DNA from: Hypomyces perniciosus
Taxonomy: Eukaryota > Ascomycota > Sordariomycetes > Hypocreales > Hypocreaceae
DNA: 64,000 bases
NCBI GenBank assembly: GCA_008477525.1
Contig: SPDT01000001.1
Span: forward strand, 2,790,001-2,854,000
Reading direction: 5' to 3'
The translations under genes and the position numbers were made by a program. The first letter of the stretch is position 1. Each line of letters starts with the position of its first letter. Positions 49,591 to 60,903 of the stretch are shown here, piece after piece. The notes under the pieces were generated by a model. It worked only from the letters and a program-made list of their open reading frames with translations, ran no database searches and was not told the origin of the DNA.

Positions 49591-52559
49591 CTAGTTACTG
49601 CCCTTCTTCCTATTGGACTTCTTTTTCGCAGACGGCGGTGGCGTTATTCGTGCTGCCTCCTCCGATTCACTCTCACTGCCGCTTGTTGCAGACTTCTCGT
49701 CATCCTCTGTCCCTTCCTCGGAGCTCTCATCCGACGGCTCGGGAGACGGGCTCTTGGGTCGGTGCTTGGATTTCGACTTTGACTTGGAGGAGCTCGCCTT
49801 GCTGGATTTCTTTTTGGCCAAGTCCCGGCTCCGAATATCGTCCCGCCGGACCTCGTTCGTTTTAGCACGGAACTGGTCGGTGCCTCGGACCTCCATGAGG
49901 TACTCATCAAAGTGAGAGCTGGCTTGGGCGACAATCTTGAAGTGTGCCTTTCTGAGTAAGGGCCCCTCCGGATACAGGTTGCCTCCTGTATTTTGGAAGT
50001 GGTCCCAGTCGGCCAGTGCAGTTGCAGTTTGAAAGGCGTTCTTGATCTGCCGGCCATTCCACCGGGTTCCTTCTTTGCTGGATTCCCAATGCCTCTCAGC
50101 AAATTCTTCAATTTCCTCACGGTCGAACCGAATACGCAGCGCAGGGTCTGGACCCTTGTTGCGTTCATCTAGTATATTCAAGTTCATCTTCCATATCTTG
50201 AGGCTCTGGTTCCGATCCAGCGGTGGATAGTATAAGGCGCAGTGGACACGAGACTTGATTGCTTCGTCAAAGGATCCGACTCGGTTGGTGGTTAGGATAA
50301 GGATACCCGAATAGTATTCGAGAACTCGGAGGAAGACTGCACGGCTGGTTAGAACATTGAACAGGCAGAAAAATAAGCCAATCTAACGTCATAGAGGTCA
50401 TGGCTAGTGGTCGCGACTTACCAGACACGAGGCTAATCTGTCGAATATCACCCCTATCACGCGCACTCAGAAACACGTCCGCTTCGTCCAAGAGCAGCAC
50501 ACAACCCCATTTCCTCGCGAGATCGAAGAAGTTCTCGAGATTCTGTTCCACCTCCTTGGCATTGACACCACCTAGGTCACCACAAGTGATGGGGAGAAGC
50601 GGTCGCCCGGCGTTGGCGGCCACGCACTCAGCGGTAGAAGTCTTTCCTACACCCGGCGTCCCGTGAAGCAGGATTATGAGGCCTCTCCCCTTGCCCTTGA
50701 CGAGATCGAAATTTCGCCTAACATTTCCAGTCTTGAGATTGTCGACAAGTGTGATCTGACGGCTATGTGCACTGACTAAGGCGCGAACAATATCCTTGTG
50801 GCCATCGGGCAACACAAGTTTCTGGAATCCATCGTTTTCGCCAGGCTTAATTTCAGGTACCTTTTTGATCAGATCTATATCGAGCGGCACTGAGATGGAC
50901 CAGTAAGAAAGTCATTCTTCCTCGATAAAGAGAAGATTTGGCTATACATACACCACTTCCGGTTAAGGAGCACGTATCCGTATACCCGATAGGGAAGAAG
51001 TATGTAGCTTTCTTGTGTCAGGGTGCCTGGCTGCTGATTCCGAAGCAGGTCGGTGTTTTGCGAGAATTTGTGCCACCTTGACCTTAACAACTCGGGGTCG
51101 TCGAACGCCCAGTTCGACTCCCACCTTTCTTCTTCGTCTTCTACAGTTGGGTGCTGGATGACACCGCTACCAAATATGGGAGCTGATATCTTTGCCTCGG
51201 CATTTTGAAACGCCAGCTGGAAGTCGACTATGACGTCGCTATCAATCTATGGGGTATCATTTTAGCACATCCCTTCATCAACAAAGTAAGGCAATCCGTG
51301 AAGCGGGAGATTGTGTAAGAGAACAAACAAACCTCTTCAAACACATAAAATCTATCCCCTTCTTTGAGACTGAGGCCTTTGTACCTTTGGTGGCTTGCCG
51401 TCACGAATTCCTTGAATCTGTGGCCCCTCTCAATGAGCAATTCTTTCAAACCTTCCTCGGCAAATTTCAGTGGATAGATCGGAAGATTTGTGATGGACAC
51501 AAAATCATCATACGGCTGAATGCGAAAGACGTGAGGCTTTGCTCCGAACTCTTTGCCGTTGAAATCGAGAGAAAAACAGTCCACAGTCAGATCCGAGACG
51601 GTTCGGCACAAGCGACCGTTGTCAGACCTCCTCGGAACAAGTGACCTCCTCCCACCTGTGGCCTGCAGTACGCGGTAAACCCGTGGCTTGGGATACAGGC
51701 TCACAATCTCTTGGCCAGGGTTAAATAAGTACCAGAGATACGAGAAAGGCAGCCTCGGCGTGTCGTTGTCCAAACGGCCAAGGTTTAAGCGTTTGACAGC
51801 CGCAATAAGGTCCTCAAGGTCCGTGTCAAAAACCTGCATCAAGGCTCGCAAACCGTCTAGCAAAATCCTTGCTTCGTCCACATTGTCAATTGTGCCATTG
51901 TTTTTAGAGGGTCTGGCGTTGTTGCCGTCAAGATATGCATAACGATCCGGTAGGTGCGGTTTCACGCGTACCACCGCGCGATGCGTAGGACAGTTGCGGC
52001 TCGTTTCTGCAAACTCCAACTCTTGCAGCTGATGGCGTTGTCGTAATTCTTGCTCGAAAAGCACAAGCGTTCGAAAGGGTGCTACATGGTCGGGATCGCA
52101 ATTCATACCAGTTATGCCGCTTAAAGCAGCTAAGGCGAGTTTGTTCACGATCCGGATCCGACTGGGCAGCTGTGACTGGTTTAGGCGTTGCACTCCCTCC
52201 GTTGAGCCCTCCGCCTTCCGAATAGCCTCAGTAGCTGATAGACCGACATAGACGTGACATTCTGTGACATCGCGTGCCAAATCCTTGTACTTGTCATCTT
52301 GTACATATATAATGCCATCCTTCCTGATGAAGTGCCTCTCGGCTTCTTCAATTTTGGAGCCATCTGAATCAGTAGAATCCTCGGATCTAAGGGAGTCGTC
52401 AGGCTCTTTGTTGTCATCATTTTTTAGGACGTTAAAATCTTCTCCGAGAACGTCTGGCGCCTCCTTGACAGATGGTTCCACAGCAAACGGAGGGACAACC
52501 TCTGGTTTCGAAATCACTTTATTGTCCACTGGCACTGTAATGGAGGGTTCAGCATACAT
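49591..52559 (-). CDS. AAA-type ATPase with N-terminal DUF7025 domain
   Basis: Four exons (51333-52559, 50952-51246, 50422-50889 and 49591-50336) give 911 aa. The introns of 86, 62 and 85 nt have donors GTTTGT, GTATGT and GTAAGT. Residues 1-75 are acidic and disordered (DSDGSKIEEAERH). Residues about 215-420 hold the DUF7025 region with LPFSYLWYLFNPGQEIVSLY (about 267-286). The AAA core follows, with Walker A GTPGVGKT (584-591), Walker B LLLDEAD (639-645), a sensor-like LILTTNRVGSFDEAI and an arginine-finger-like SRVHCALYY. The C-terminal 80 residues are Ser/Lys/Glu-rich (SKSKSKSKHRPKSPSPEPSD) and end in a basic tail. Such proteins are abundant and expanded in Pezizomycotina, possibly related to Bcs1-like or NLR-like folds, and have no established role. 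A STAND-like gene lies 1 kb away. Confidence 0.82.
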
Positions 52560-53618
52560 TGTCTCGTTTGATAAAGTTCGAGGCAGAGCCTACTGATTTG
52601 ACCCTTAACAGGATCCAGGACATCTCCCCCCATATCGGTTCCATGGAATAATTCAGAATACTCTTGTATAAATACTGGCATGGCGGTTATTCACTTCCGC
52701 GCAGAGGCTCAAAATAATGGGGTAAAGTCTCTTGACTCCTTGGACACGAATAGATGAGGGAGCTGCCTCGAAGAAGATGGGATAGAGTGTTAATGGCGGC
52801 AGATTTTGAGAGAAGAGCGATGTTGCTCCAAGTTGCTCTAATGCTGTGACGGCCTTTTTATAGGACAAATTTAGTGAGTGATTTTTTTATCCCTTTTAAT
52901 GAGACGGAACCCTACAGACGTATCTTCGCTGCCCCTAGAATACGATTCAAAAGGCGAAGCGATGCGTCTAGACTCAGCAGTTTCTAGCTGTGTGCTGGCA
53001 GCTGACAATCAACGATGTAGATAAACGACGTAGATCATGCAAGTATTTGTGAATAGGAGTTGGGAAATGTAGTCAACTATGCCCAAGAATTTTATTCCAT
53101 GTGTGCGACTCCAATCGATGATGCGTTTTGATCAGGCATTGACGCAGATGCGGACTTTGGACACCCCGCATGTGGCCATCTGATCAGTCATCATATTGCA
53201 TCTGTACTATAATATAATTTATAGAGCAATAGGGAGATGCCACGGACTCATGGAATTCGGCTGCAGGTAGAGGTGTCTCATGAATGGCTCATATCAAATG
53301 TGTATATATGCAGCCAAGTCCAATTCTGCATGTAACTTGACTCGCATGTCATCGTGGCACGGCTACAACCAAAGCTGCCACCCCCCTCTTCATACAATAC
53401 CCCAAAGATCAGGTCAAGGCCGGGAAAAAATGACAATATTCGGATTTTCCGCAAAAGGATGGGGCAGGGAAATGGTCGGACAGCTTTTGAGACCCCCCGA
53501 GCGGGTGAAAAGCTGTATGTTGCCTATGCCCAGATCTTAGGAAGCATCCTTTTTCAAGATGGTTTTCCATTTGAATTAGCAGATTTCACCTCAGATAAAA
53601 AATGTGTTGTAAGTGACG
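52560..53618. promoter_or_regulatory. Divergent region between AAA ATPase and STAND-like genes
   Basis: 1.06 kb without a gene I can identify. A short frame at 53354-53656 overlaps the start of the next gene in another phase and has no family content. Confidence 0.45.
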
Positions 53619-55936
53619 ATGTCACTCTATCAGGACTCCGGCAGTGGCATCGGTGATATGTTGCAGGAGGGCGTCCTCTTCAAGCAGTATATCAACGTCG
53701 TTACCAATACCTACGCAGCCAGTCCCGACGGTCCCATTGACCATTTCATCCACCCTTCATTACGACCAGAAGGCCCTAGCCTTGTTTCCGACCTGGCTCA
53801 TAACGAAGCTTCTTCATCTACTGCCCCGTAGGTCGCCTACCCTGATGGAGTGGATTTGTGTGAATTCACATTTTATTTTGCCTGTGCACCTATCAGGCGG
53901 TACACTAACTAGTAATAAAGAGTCCCAGCCAACGAGGAAGTTAAGGCCGAAGAAGATGCCTTCAAAGAGGCCATGAGGAAGTACGAGAGCACCGCGAAGG
54001 ACAAATACAAGACAGGAATCGATCCTGACGGCGAGCATACTGTAAGGCAGCTCGAGTTGCTGGTGGAAGAATCCATCAAAAACTGTAAACAGAAGGACTC
54101 GAAAGGCTTCTGGAGCAAAATCGGCCTCGCTTACAGAAAGCTCGGCCAGAGAGAAGATGATGTCAATGACTGGCTGGGCATGCTGCCTAGCGAGTGTCAG
54201 TACCTCTCCGTGGTTTGTGGTGGTTTGAAGCTCATTCTCAAGGTATTGTACAAAATACCCGTCACCCAACTTTTCGTCACATTCTTCATCTGTTTACTGA
54301 CGACGTAAAGGCCGCGGCTAGATTAAAATATGTCCATGAAACAGCTTTAGACGCTTTGGAGAGGATTCCCACCATTATCAATGGTGCCCAGCGTGTCCTG
54401 ACGGTCTTCGGAGAGTCCGAAAGACTAAAATCTCTGAGTAGGACCTTTTATTTGTCTGTCCTAACTGCTCTGGGGCACATCTTGAAGTACTTGAATGACA
54501 AAGTGCAGCCTTTGAATCTGAAGAAGGTTGCTCTTATATTCCAGCCTACAACCTTTGAGAGGGATCTTGTTGAGAAAATCATTGAGGTCACAAAATGGAG
54601 AACTGCATTCAATGAAGAGGCGGACATCTGTCACAAGGAACTAAATCTCAGGATGCATCACAATAACAATGAGACTATGGACGGGATACAGGAGATAAGA
54701 CAGGAGTTTTTGTTCGCGTCGCGGGAACAGAGCCGGGTTAATGGACTCACGACTGAGAAGTTGGAAGCGATCCAACGGAAACAGAGCGAACTTTGCAGAA
54801 ATGTGGCGAATTTACATTCAATCGTTATGGAGCTTCTTCTAAGTGGCGACAGCATGCAAAAGTTTCCTGCATTGATGCGTCAGTTTCGATCCCATAAATG
54901 TCCTCCCTCCGCTTAATGACCTCGGACTGACATGAGAACACTAGACAAAACGCTGGACAGTCTAGAGGATGACTACGATCGAGAGACGCGCCTAGTTATA
55001 GCAACCTCCAGGGGGAAAGGCACGGGTAAGGAATACCCATCAAGGGGGGGAAACTATTAGCATAACGCAGCACAAGCTGAACCATTCACAGCCATAACCC
55101 CCAAAAACCACCGTCGACAATTACTCTCCCAACTGGACTACGACCGAAACGCCATTAGAGTAGATCTCACGTCAACCTTCAGCCTGGGACCAACTCTCTC
55201 ACGGGACAATCAAGAACGAAGCGTGTATCTCATCAAATCCCACAAGCTAGAGGCCTGGCTAAAAGCTGAGAGGTCGACAACACTCTTCGTGAACGGCAAT
55301 GTCTCCAACGTGCAGCGACGATCGGGACTGACATTTGTCTGCTCCCGACTGGTTTTTGCCTTGGAGAGTATCCGCTCGCCCGTCGAACCGATGCGTGTCG
55401 AAAGACCGGATATTGTACCGCTGTACTTCTTCTGTGGCGAGCATGCCTCGTATGATCACAGTTGGGAGACACCAAGCGGAGTTGTCAACAGCCTCTTGGT
55501 ACAGCTCCTCACACATTGCAAGAGTCTGGATGTCACCAAGGCTGTCGGCCTCGGTACATTTCGCAACGACAGCGTGAAGGCAGTCTTCAAACGCTTTGCG
55601 CGCGTGTTGGCACAAGTGGTAAAAGACACGACGGTATTTTGTATCATTGATGGCCTTCCCTTCTACCTGGATAAGCGTGAGAGGTCTGGCGACGCCGAGG
55701 AGCTCATTCGCCAGCTGCTCAACTTGGCCCGAGAGAAGAAGTCACGAAAGCGTCCTTATGTCTTTAAATTGCTGCTCACGGCGTTGCATCAATTTCACAC
55801 ACCCGAGATGGAGAAGCTCGATGACGATAGTGTGTTGACTCTGCCGCAGACGCTTCCATATACGGGAGGGTTTACTGCGATGAAGTGGCATTATTGCATT
55901 GGCCAAGAGCTGGAGAGTCTAGCAGAAGCAGAGTAG
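53619..55936 (+). CDS. STAND-like fungal protein with DUF7708 helical domain and degenerate P-loop region
   Basis: Proposed exons are 53619-53827, 53921-54242, 54311-54899, 54945-55025 and 55092-55936 (681 aa). Introns 1, 2 and 4 have good signals; intron 3 (45 nt, donor GTCCTC, branch CTGAC) is weaker but bridges two frames that the family joins. The N-terminal half contains GFWSKIGLAYRKLGQREDDV and WLGMLPSECQYLSVVCGGLK, diagnostic of DUF7708. A helical region (about 180-370) leads to an NTPase-like domain starting LEAWLKAERSTTLFVNGN. There the expected GxxxxGK(T/S) loop is replaced by NGNVSNVQRRSGLTF, whereas a Walker B-like strand VFCIIDGLPFYLD is kept. Related fungal proteins are thought to be NLR-type (STAND) receptors, some in heterokaryon incompatibility. 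A short C-terminal end (LPYTGGFTAMKWHYC) is shared with family relatives. No repeat domain follows. Confidence 0.72.
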
Positions 55937-56679
55937 AGGTATAGATTGTTGGTGTTGACGCTGACAATCCAGGCTGGATATTTTACGCCATAAGATTGTC
56001 CTTCCAATTGTATGTTTGTACCTTGCCTGTAAAGATGACAAAATACACGAACTGTAATAGCAACTGTACCTACTTCTCATCATGACAGTAATAAAGTTGA
56101 ATCCCCACAGAATCATGTAGGGCCAAGAGATAAGCTTACCTCGTGCCATCATGCCCTTAGGAGCAAGAGACTCGAGATATGTGACGGGGACTTGTCCAAA
56201 ACCGGTAACTCCTATGTCAAAGTTAAGACCTCATCTAGAACTTGTGCAATCCTGCTCATCAAGGCTCACAGGCCAACGCAAACGAGTGTCTCATCAAACA
56301 AACACGTCAATGGAACCTTTGAGAAGAGGAATCCTCTGCTTGGCCGACGTTGCAACCAGCCATTGGCGGAACAATAGGCAGAAGCTGATAACTCGTAAAA
56401 AGTAGTCTTGGCAAAACGCTCCCCAGCTGAGAAACCTACTACATATGAGTACATAGAGCCTCTTGTTGATAGAGCCTCGTTGATATCTGCTACCTGCATG
56501 TGATATGTGCACTGCATATAGCCTGCCCTTGAACCGCCAATCGCTTGGTGACACCGCCAGTCTCGGTGAGCGCTGAGGACAATGTGTGCCCATGTAATTC
56601 GCTGCAACAAATGCATAATCGCCTACCTGCTTTTGCCAATACCTTGGCATATTTGGTGCCCAATCCGCCAAGTCTCTAT
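55937..56679. other. Convergent intergenic region
   Basis: Flanked by the 3' ends of the STAND-like and Rieske genes. Several short frames on both strands have no family content. No other gene was recognised. Confidence 0.5.
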
Positions 56680-57324
56680 CTAACCTATCCTTTGCCTTCT
56701 CCTCACCCACACCTCTTTATCCGGACTCTCCGAAGCATTATCAGTCTTGTCAGTCGATATGGGAGGCACTGTGCTCTTAATCTCACGCAGCTGAACCTCC
56801 CACACTGGAAGTTGGTAGTTCCCACGATCTGACCTCCCAGAAAACAGGTCAAAGGACCAGCCGTGCTTCGGACATGTCAGTCCAGCGCTGAGAACGACCC
56901 CAAAGTCCTCAATGTCAAAAGGAGTGCCTTGCGACAGAGGGTACGACGAATGGGGACATTTCTGACAAAGCGATTAATCATCAGCTCTATTGGAGCACAG
57001 CTTTTGTGATAGGTACACCTGACTCACATGATCAATCGCATGAAACTTGCCCCTATGCTGGAATACGAGAACCTGGTCCTTCAAGTCCCCTGCGTCCTCA
57101 GAAGACTCCAGACCATCTGCTGTAACCAGCACCTCAGCCCCCTGAGAGGTATCGTTTCTAGGAACGTGGAAGACTTTGCATCCTGGCTTGGGACCTGCGC
57201 TGCAGACCCGAGATTGTGCTAGGTTGTCATCGTCCGACCCGAGATCGGGAAACGAAGAGGTGAGGCCGACGGAAAACCATTCTGCTTCTGCCCGAGATGG
57301 TGCCCTGAATGGATTTAACCACAT
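56680..57324 (-). CDS. Rieske [2Fe-2S] domain protein
   Basis: Two exons (57028-57324 and 56680-56961), 66-nt intron with GTGAGT donor and GTCAG acceptor, 192 aa. The ATG at 57324 (MWLNPFRAPSRAEAEWF) lies in the only in-frame position consistent with the family; upstream the frame starts with TTG. The Rieske iron-ligand pattern is formed across the splice junction: CPH (Cys101, His103) in AIDHKCPHSSYPLSQG and CPKH (Cys129, His132) in TCPKHGWSFDLFSG, i.e. C-x-H-x25-C-x2-H. Spacing and the GxPF/IEDFGVVL phrases match small fungal Rieske proteins related to the Rieske-like ferredoxin family. The preceding part is a beta domain with GCKVFHVPRNDTSQGAEVLV. The C-terminal tail ends in basic residues (WVRRRQRIG). 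It is probably an electron-transfer partner; the oxygenase or reductase it serves is unknown. Confidence 0.83.
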
Positions 57325-58437
57325 ACGGGTTATGATATTAGGGCAGGAAGTCCACCCCGACAACTCTTCGGACCCGTAAGCAAAGGCGAGATAGTTTCCA
57401 GTGCTTCATGGCGCAATCGCATTGAAGGTGAGCGCTGTCAGCGATTTCGGACTCATGTGACTCGTCACGTGCTCTCCTATATATGATCGAGACCTTGAAT
57501 TCATGATTATAAGGAGAGATGTCAGGGATGCATTCGCGCCAAAAATTGTAAAGCCGTTGGCCGCTCCTTATGGTCTTAGCATGATAGAGTTGTAGTATAC
57601 TAGTAGGTCGGTAAAGGTGGTGAGTTGGAGCAGATACTTGTCGTCCGGACGACTATCACCAAAAACACTTCTCGACAGGCCTCCTGTGACGAGTAAACTC
57701 TGGAACCCAAGAGTACAGGTGATAGCGATCTGGACTTTTTGGGACAATGGAAAGAACCTTGAAAGGAACTTTCGTAAGGAATATCTCGCTCATTCGTTGG
57801 CATCTTTGACTCAGATGGTGTTGCATGCAACCCCTAGAAATCGACGCTCTTGATGCTATCCAACTTCATAGTTAATGCAATATTAAATATTCGCAAAATA
57901 ACCGTAATAGGTCTCTTCAAGTGACCTGAGAAATTGGGTTCATCGATAATCCTCACTGTCAAGGTGAATCAAGGGGGCAAAATAAGTCTGTCAGGTCTGC
58001 CAGCTGACAGACGGGGTTGTCGTTCATAAAAAAACCAGATTCGTGAATGCCATTGTTGCCAAAGCAGCTGTTCGGGCGTACCCTAAGTGACTCTCTTGTT
58101 GTTTAATTTAAACTTGCTCCCAGATTTTCGGGCACTCCCTTTCTCCTACATCTCTTTTTCACTGCAGTGCTTGCTGTGCTTTTCACCATCACCAACCTAC
58201 TGGCCTTGCCTACCACCCACCTCACTCACTCCTTGGGCCTCTCCTTCACAGATTCAGGGGTTCTAATTTATTTCTTTTCATTGGGGTATTCCTGGTTCCT
58301 GAGGCCTCGTTGAAAAGTCACCGGGAGGAAGTGCTTACTTAACTGTTGCCAGTGCCGCTCACTCTCTTGAACTGCATGATTAACTCTTGGCTTGTGATGC
58401 CCGGCTTTGGCACAGACGGTATGACATTCTGCTGAAA
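57325..58437. other. Divergent intergenic region
   Basis: 1.1 kb with no recognisable gene. It contains TCACGTGC near 57470 and CT-rich leader sequence of the next gene from about 58110. Confidence 0.5.
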
Positions 58438-60714
58438 ATGACCGACGGATTATCTGATCACCTAGATCTCGATTCATCACCTGATAAGCCATCGGGATTT
58501 CAGCCTGTTGGCCCGACATACGTCCCTCCTCTTTGGCTCTTCCAACACCACAACTTCTTCCCACAACCACCACCTCACAGCCTAGGCCTGTCGGTGACAA
58601 CCTTTCCTTCGCTCAACACCAAATGGACAAAGGAGCTCGATTCCACTATGATGAATCCGCGTGCAGCTACTTTCACCCCGTTCCCAAGTCCCGAACCCAG
58701 TTTCGCCACGCCATCAATGCCGACGCCTCGGCACGAGAAGGAAACCCATAGCACACTGCTTGCAGCAAGAAAACAGGCCTTGGAGATGGGACACAAAGTC
58801 GAGAAAGAAAGTGAGCAGCAGCAGCTTCGAAAGCATGTTTCTTCTCATGGCTCCGGTCCAGCGATGGTGCAAACTGGGTGTGATGTTCCACAAGACCACG
58901 CGACATCCCCGTGTTCAGATGATCAACCTCTTCGTCCTACTACTTCCATCTCCAACAAGGCTGGTGATGAGACTCCCGTCTTTCGGCTCAAGATCGATTC
59001 TGCATCGCCTGCCTCTCGGAATGGCGGCGTATCCCTGAGAAGCAGCACGGTTGACAGTAAGCATCATCGCCAGGGTCAGCAGGACTCGGATTCAGACTCA
59101 GACAGCGTGAAAGACTCCGGTTATCTCAAGCCTGTTGTTTATCATCCACGTCCTAAGCACAGCAAGAATGAGTCTGGCGCGAATGATGGCGTTGCTCCCA
59201 AGACGACCCATGCCCAGCCTCAGCCGCCCAAAACACCTCAGCCGCTCAGGAACTCAACGCCAGTGATGCCAGTTCCGGTCCATCAAAGCAACACAAACCC
59301 CTTCTTCGGTATGGGATTTCCCCCACAGCATCATGGGAATATGATGTTTCCACCAGTTGACCCGGCAATGCCTTTCTTTCCCCTCCCACCAATGATGCCG
59401 TACCCCCCACCAGCACCATACTTCCATTCGCCTTATATGGCCCCATATCACGGCATCCAAGTGCCAATGTATCCTGGAATTCAAGGATACCACGGGCAAC
59501 AGATGCCTAACCACCTAGCACCCCGTCCGCCCTCGAGGAAGGCCAGTCGACCCAACATATCATCTCGTGAATATGAAAGGCCCCATTCAGGTGAGGGACT
59601 CACTACCAGGCAACACCAGTTGCAGAGTCAGCCACCTGTGGCGCCGAGAGGTCAGTTCACACCACCCATTCCACACGTTGAGGGGGTAGCTTCTCCATCT
59701 CCCATGCCGTACATAAGACCTTATGTTGAAGCCACTCAACCAATGCTAGTGAGCCCAACAGCAAATGAAAACGGCGAACGCGGTACACCCGCCGAGAAAC
59801 TTCGCGAGAGCAAACCTAAAGGTGGCCTCGGTTCATACACTTTCGACCAATATTATTGTACTGATGAGAACGCAGAGCAACTCTCAGAGCAGGACGGTGG
59901 TGAAACAGGTGCGAGAACTGAGCATCGACGGCCAAGGCGAGGCCGCAAGGGACGGACAATTCCGAACCCAAATCTGAGTATATCCGCCTTTTGGGACGAG
60001 CGGGGTGAACTCGGATATTCTAACCACTATTATTGCACAGAGAGTGATGGCGGAAATGAGGATTCTGCCTCGCAGCTGCAGAGCCCACCCCTCAATGCAC
60101 CGACAGGACCGGCAACGCACCGACGAGTTCCCAACATTCCCAAGACTTCGAATAGAGTAGTTGTCCCCTCTAATTCATCCGAGCCCGCAGCATGGTCCCA
60201 GTCCAAGAGATGGATGAGTCTCGAGACTAAAGAGCGGATGGCGTTTCAGAAGATGATGCTCAACCTACACTTCATGGGAGCGGACAAGTCGCCTTTTGTG
60301 CCGCAAAGTCCAGCAGAGCTGACAGCTTTCAGAGCCGAGGTAGCTGAGGTCAAAAGACAACAGCTTGTCCGCGAAGTGAGCGTGCTGTTGGAGAAGACTA
60401 AGCGAAAGGAGAAGGCGAAAAAACAAGAAGCCGAGAAGCATCAAATACTCGCCACACTGTTTCGCGGGAAGGAATTGAAAGACAAGTGTTCTCCTGTCTT
60501 TGCTGCACATAATTGCTTCAATCTGGAAGAGTTAGAAGACGACGAAGAGCGTCACGTCGAGTGGCCATCCCTAGCGGAACTGAAGGAGGAGGGAGATAAG
60601 CGTGCCGCCAAGTATGGTCGCTATCTCCCCCTTCCACGAATGAACATTGTCGCCACCAGAATTTTGGAAAGGGAGCGTGAGAAGGCATACAATCCCGACG
60701 GATCGATCTTTTAG
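58438..60714 (+). CDS. Proline-rich low-complexity protein of unknown function with an in-frame extension after the stop
   Basis: Single exon, 758 aa from the ATG at 58438 (MTDGLSDHLDLDSSPDKP); upstream codons in frame lack an ATG. Residues about 65-480 are Pro/His/Met/Gln-rich (GFPPQHHGNMMFPPVDP, YPPPAPYFHSPYMAPYHG). Two short similar elements follow: TFDQYYCTDENAEQ (about 480-493) and YSNHYYCTESDGGN (about 540-553), each with a Tyr-Tyr-Cys-Thr core followed by acidic residues. The C-terminal 160 residues are helical and charged (KRQQLVREVSVLLEKTKRKE, EKAYNPDGSIF). No domain family was recognised. The TAG at 60712-60714 is followed in the same frame by 62 more codons that look like protein. 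The composition (PPQ/PPM, poly-Met) suggests a scaffold or an RNA- or condensate-associated protein, but that is inference only. Confidence 0.65.
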   Translation: MTDGLSDHLDLDSSPDKPSGFQPVGPTYVPPLWLFQHHNFFPQPPPHSLGLSVTTFPSLNTKWTKELDSTMMNPRAATFTPFPSPEPSFATPSMPTPRHEKETHSTLLAARKQALEMGHKVEKESEQQQLRKHVSSHGSGPAMVQTGCDVPQDHATSPCSDDQPLRPTTSISNKAGDETPVFRLKIDSASPASRNGGVSLRSSTVDSKHHRQGQQDSDSDSDSVKDSGYLKPVVYHPRPKHSKNESGANDGVAPKTTHAQPQPPKTPQPLRNSTPVMPVPVHQSNTNPFFGMGFPPQHHGNMMFPPVDPAMPFFPLPPMMPYPPPAPYFHSPYMAPYHGIQVPMYPGIQGYHGQQMPNHLAPRPPSRKASRPNISSREYERPHSGEGLTTRQHQLQSQPPVAPRGQFTPPIPHVEGVASPSPMPYIRPYVEATQPMLVSPTANENGERGTPAEKLRESKPKGGLGSYTFDQYYCTDENAEQLSEQDGGETGARTEHRRPRRGRKGRTIPNPNLSISAFWDERGELGYSNHYYCTESDGGNEDSASQLQSPPLNAPTGPATHRRVPNIPKTSNRVVVPSNSSEPAAWSQSKRWMSLETKERMAFQKMMLNLHFMGADKSPFVPQSPAELTAFRAEVAEVKRQQLVREVSVLLEKTKRKEKAKKQEAEKHQILATLFRGKELKDKCSPVFAAHNCFNLEELEDDEERHVEWPSLAELKEEGDKRAAKYGRYLPLPRMNIVATRILEREREKAYNPDGSIF

Positions 60715-60903
60715 GAAAAGAAGGCCGTAAAGCTTGGATCTCGCGATATCATACCCGTTTCGCCGCCGACCATTGAGCTTCACGTCTGTTTGTCTCCCGA
60801 ATTGGATCTTGAAGAGCTTCCAACGATTTTGCAAGAACTGATAAGAGAGATTGAGGAGACTTCCTCCGAGGGGGTCATTCTTGAACAGGGGAAGAAGAAC
60901 TGA
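60715..60903 (+). other. In-frame coding-like extension downstream of the TAG stop
   Basis: After TAG the same frame continues for 62 codons (EKKAVKLGSRDIIPVSPPTI, then HVCLSPELDLEELPTILQEL and a charged end QGKKN) to a TGA at 60901-60903. It may be a readthrough extension, the result of a nonsense change, or part of an alternatively spliced form. Confidence 0.45.

Noticed and set aside
51101..51135. tRNA-like GTTCGACTCCC phrase in the AAA gene
   Set aside because: It lies within coding sequence, and no D arm, anticodon stem or acceptor pairs around it.
53280..53656. An upstream coding exon for the STAND-like gene
   Set aside because: The frames here lack family content and good splice donors, so the ATG at 53619 is kept.
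60672..60714. Very short intron removing the TAG stop of the 758-aa protein
   Set aside because: The only donor-like site (GTGAGA) would give a 38-nt intron without a branch site. This is below the usual minimum, so readthrough or mutation is a better explanation.
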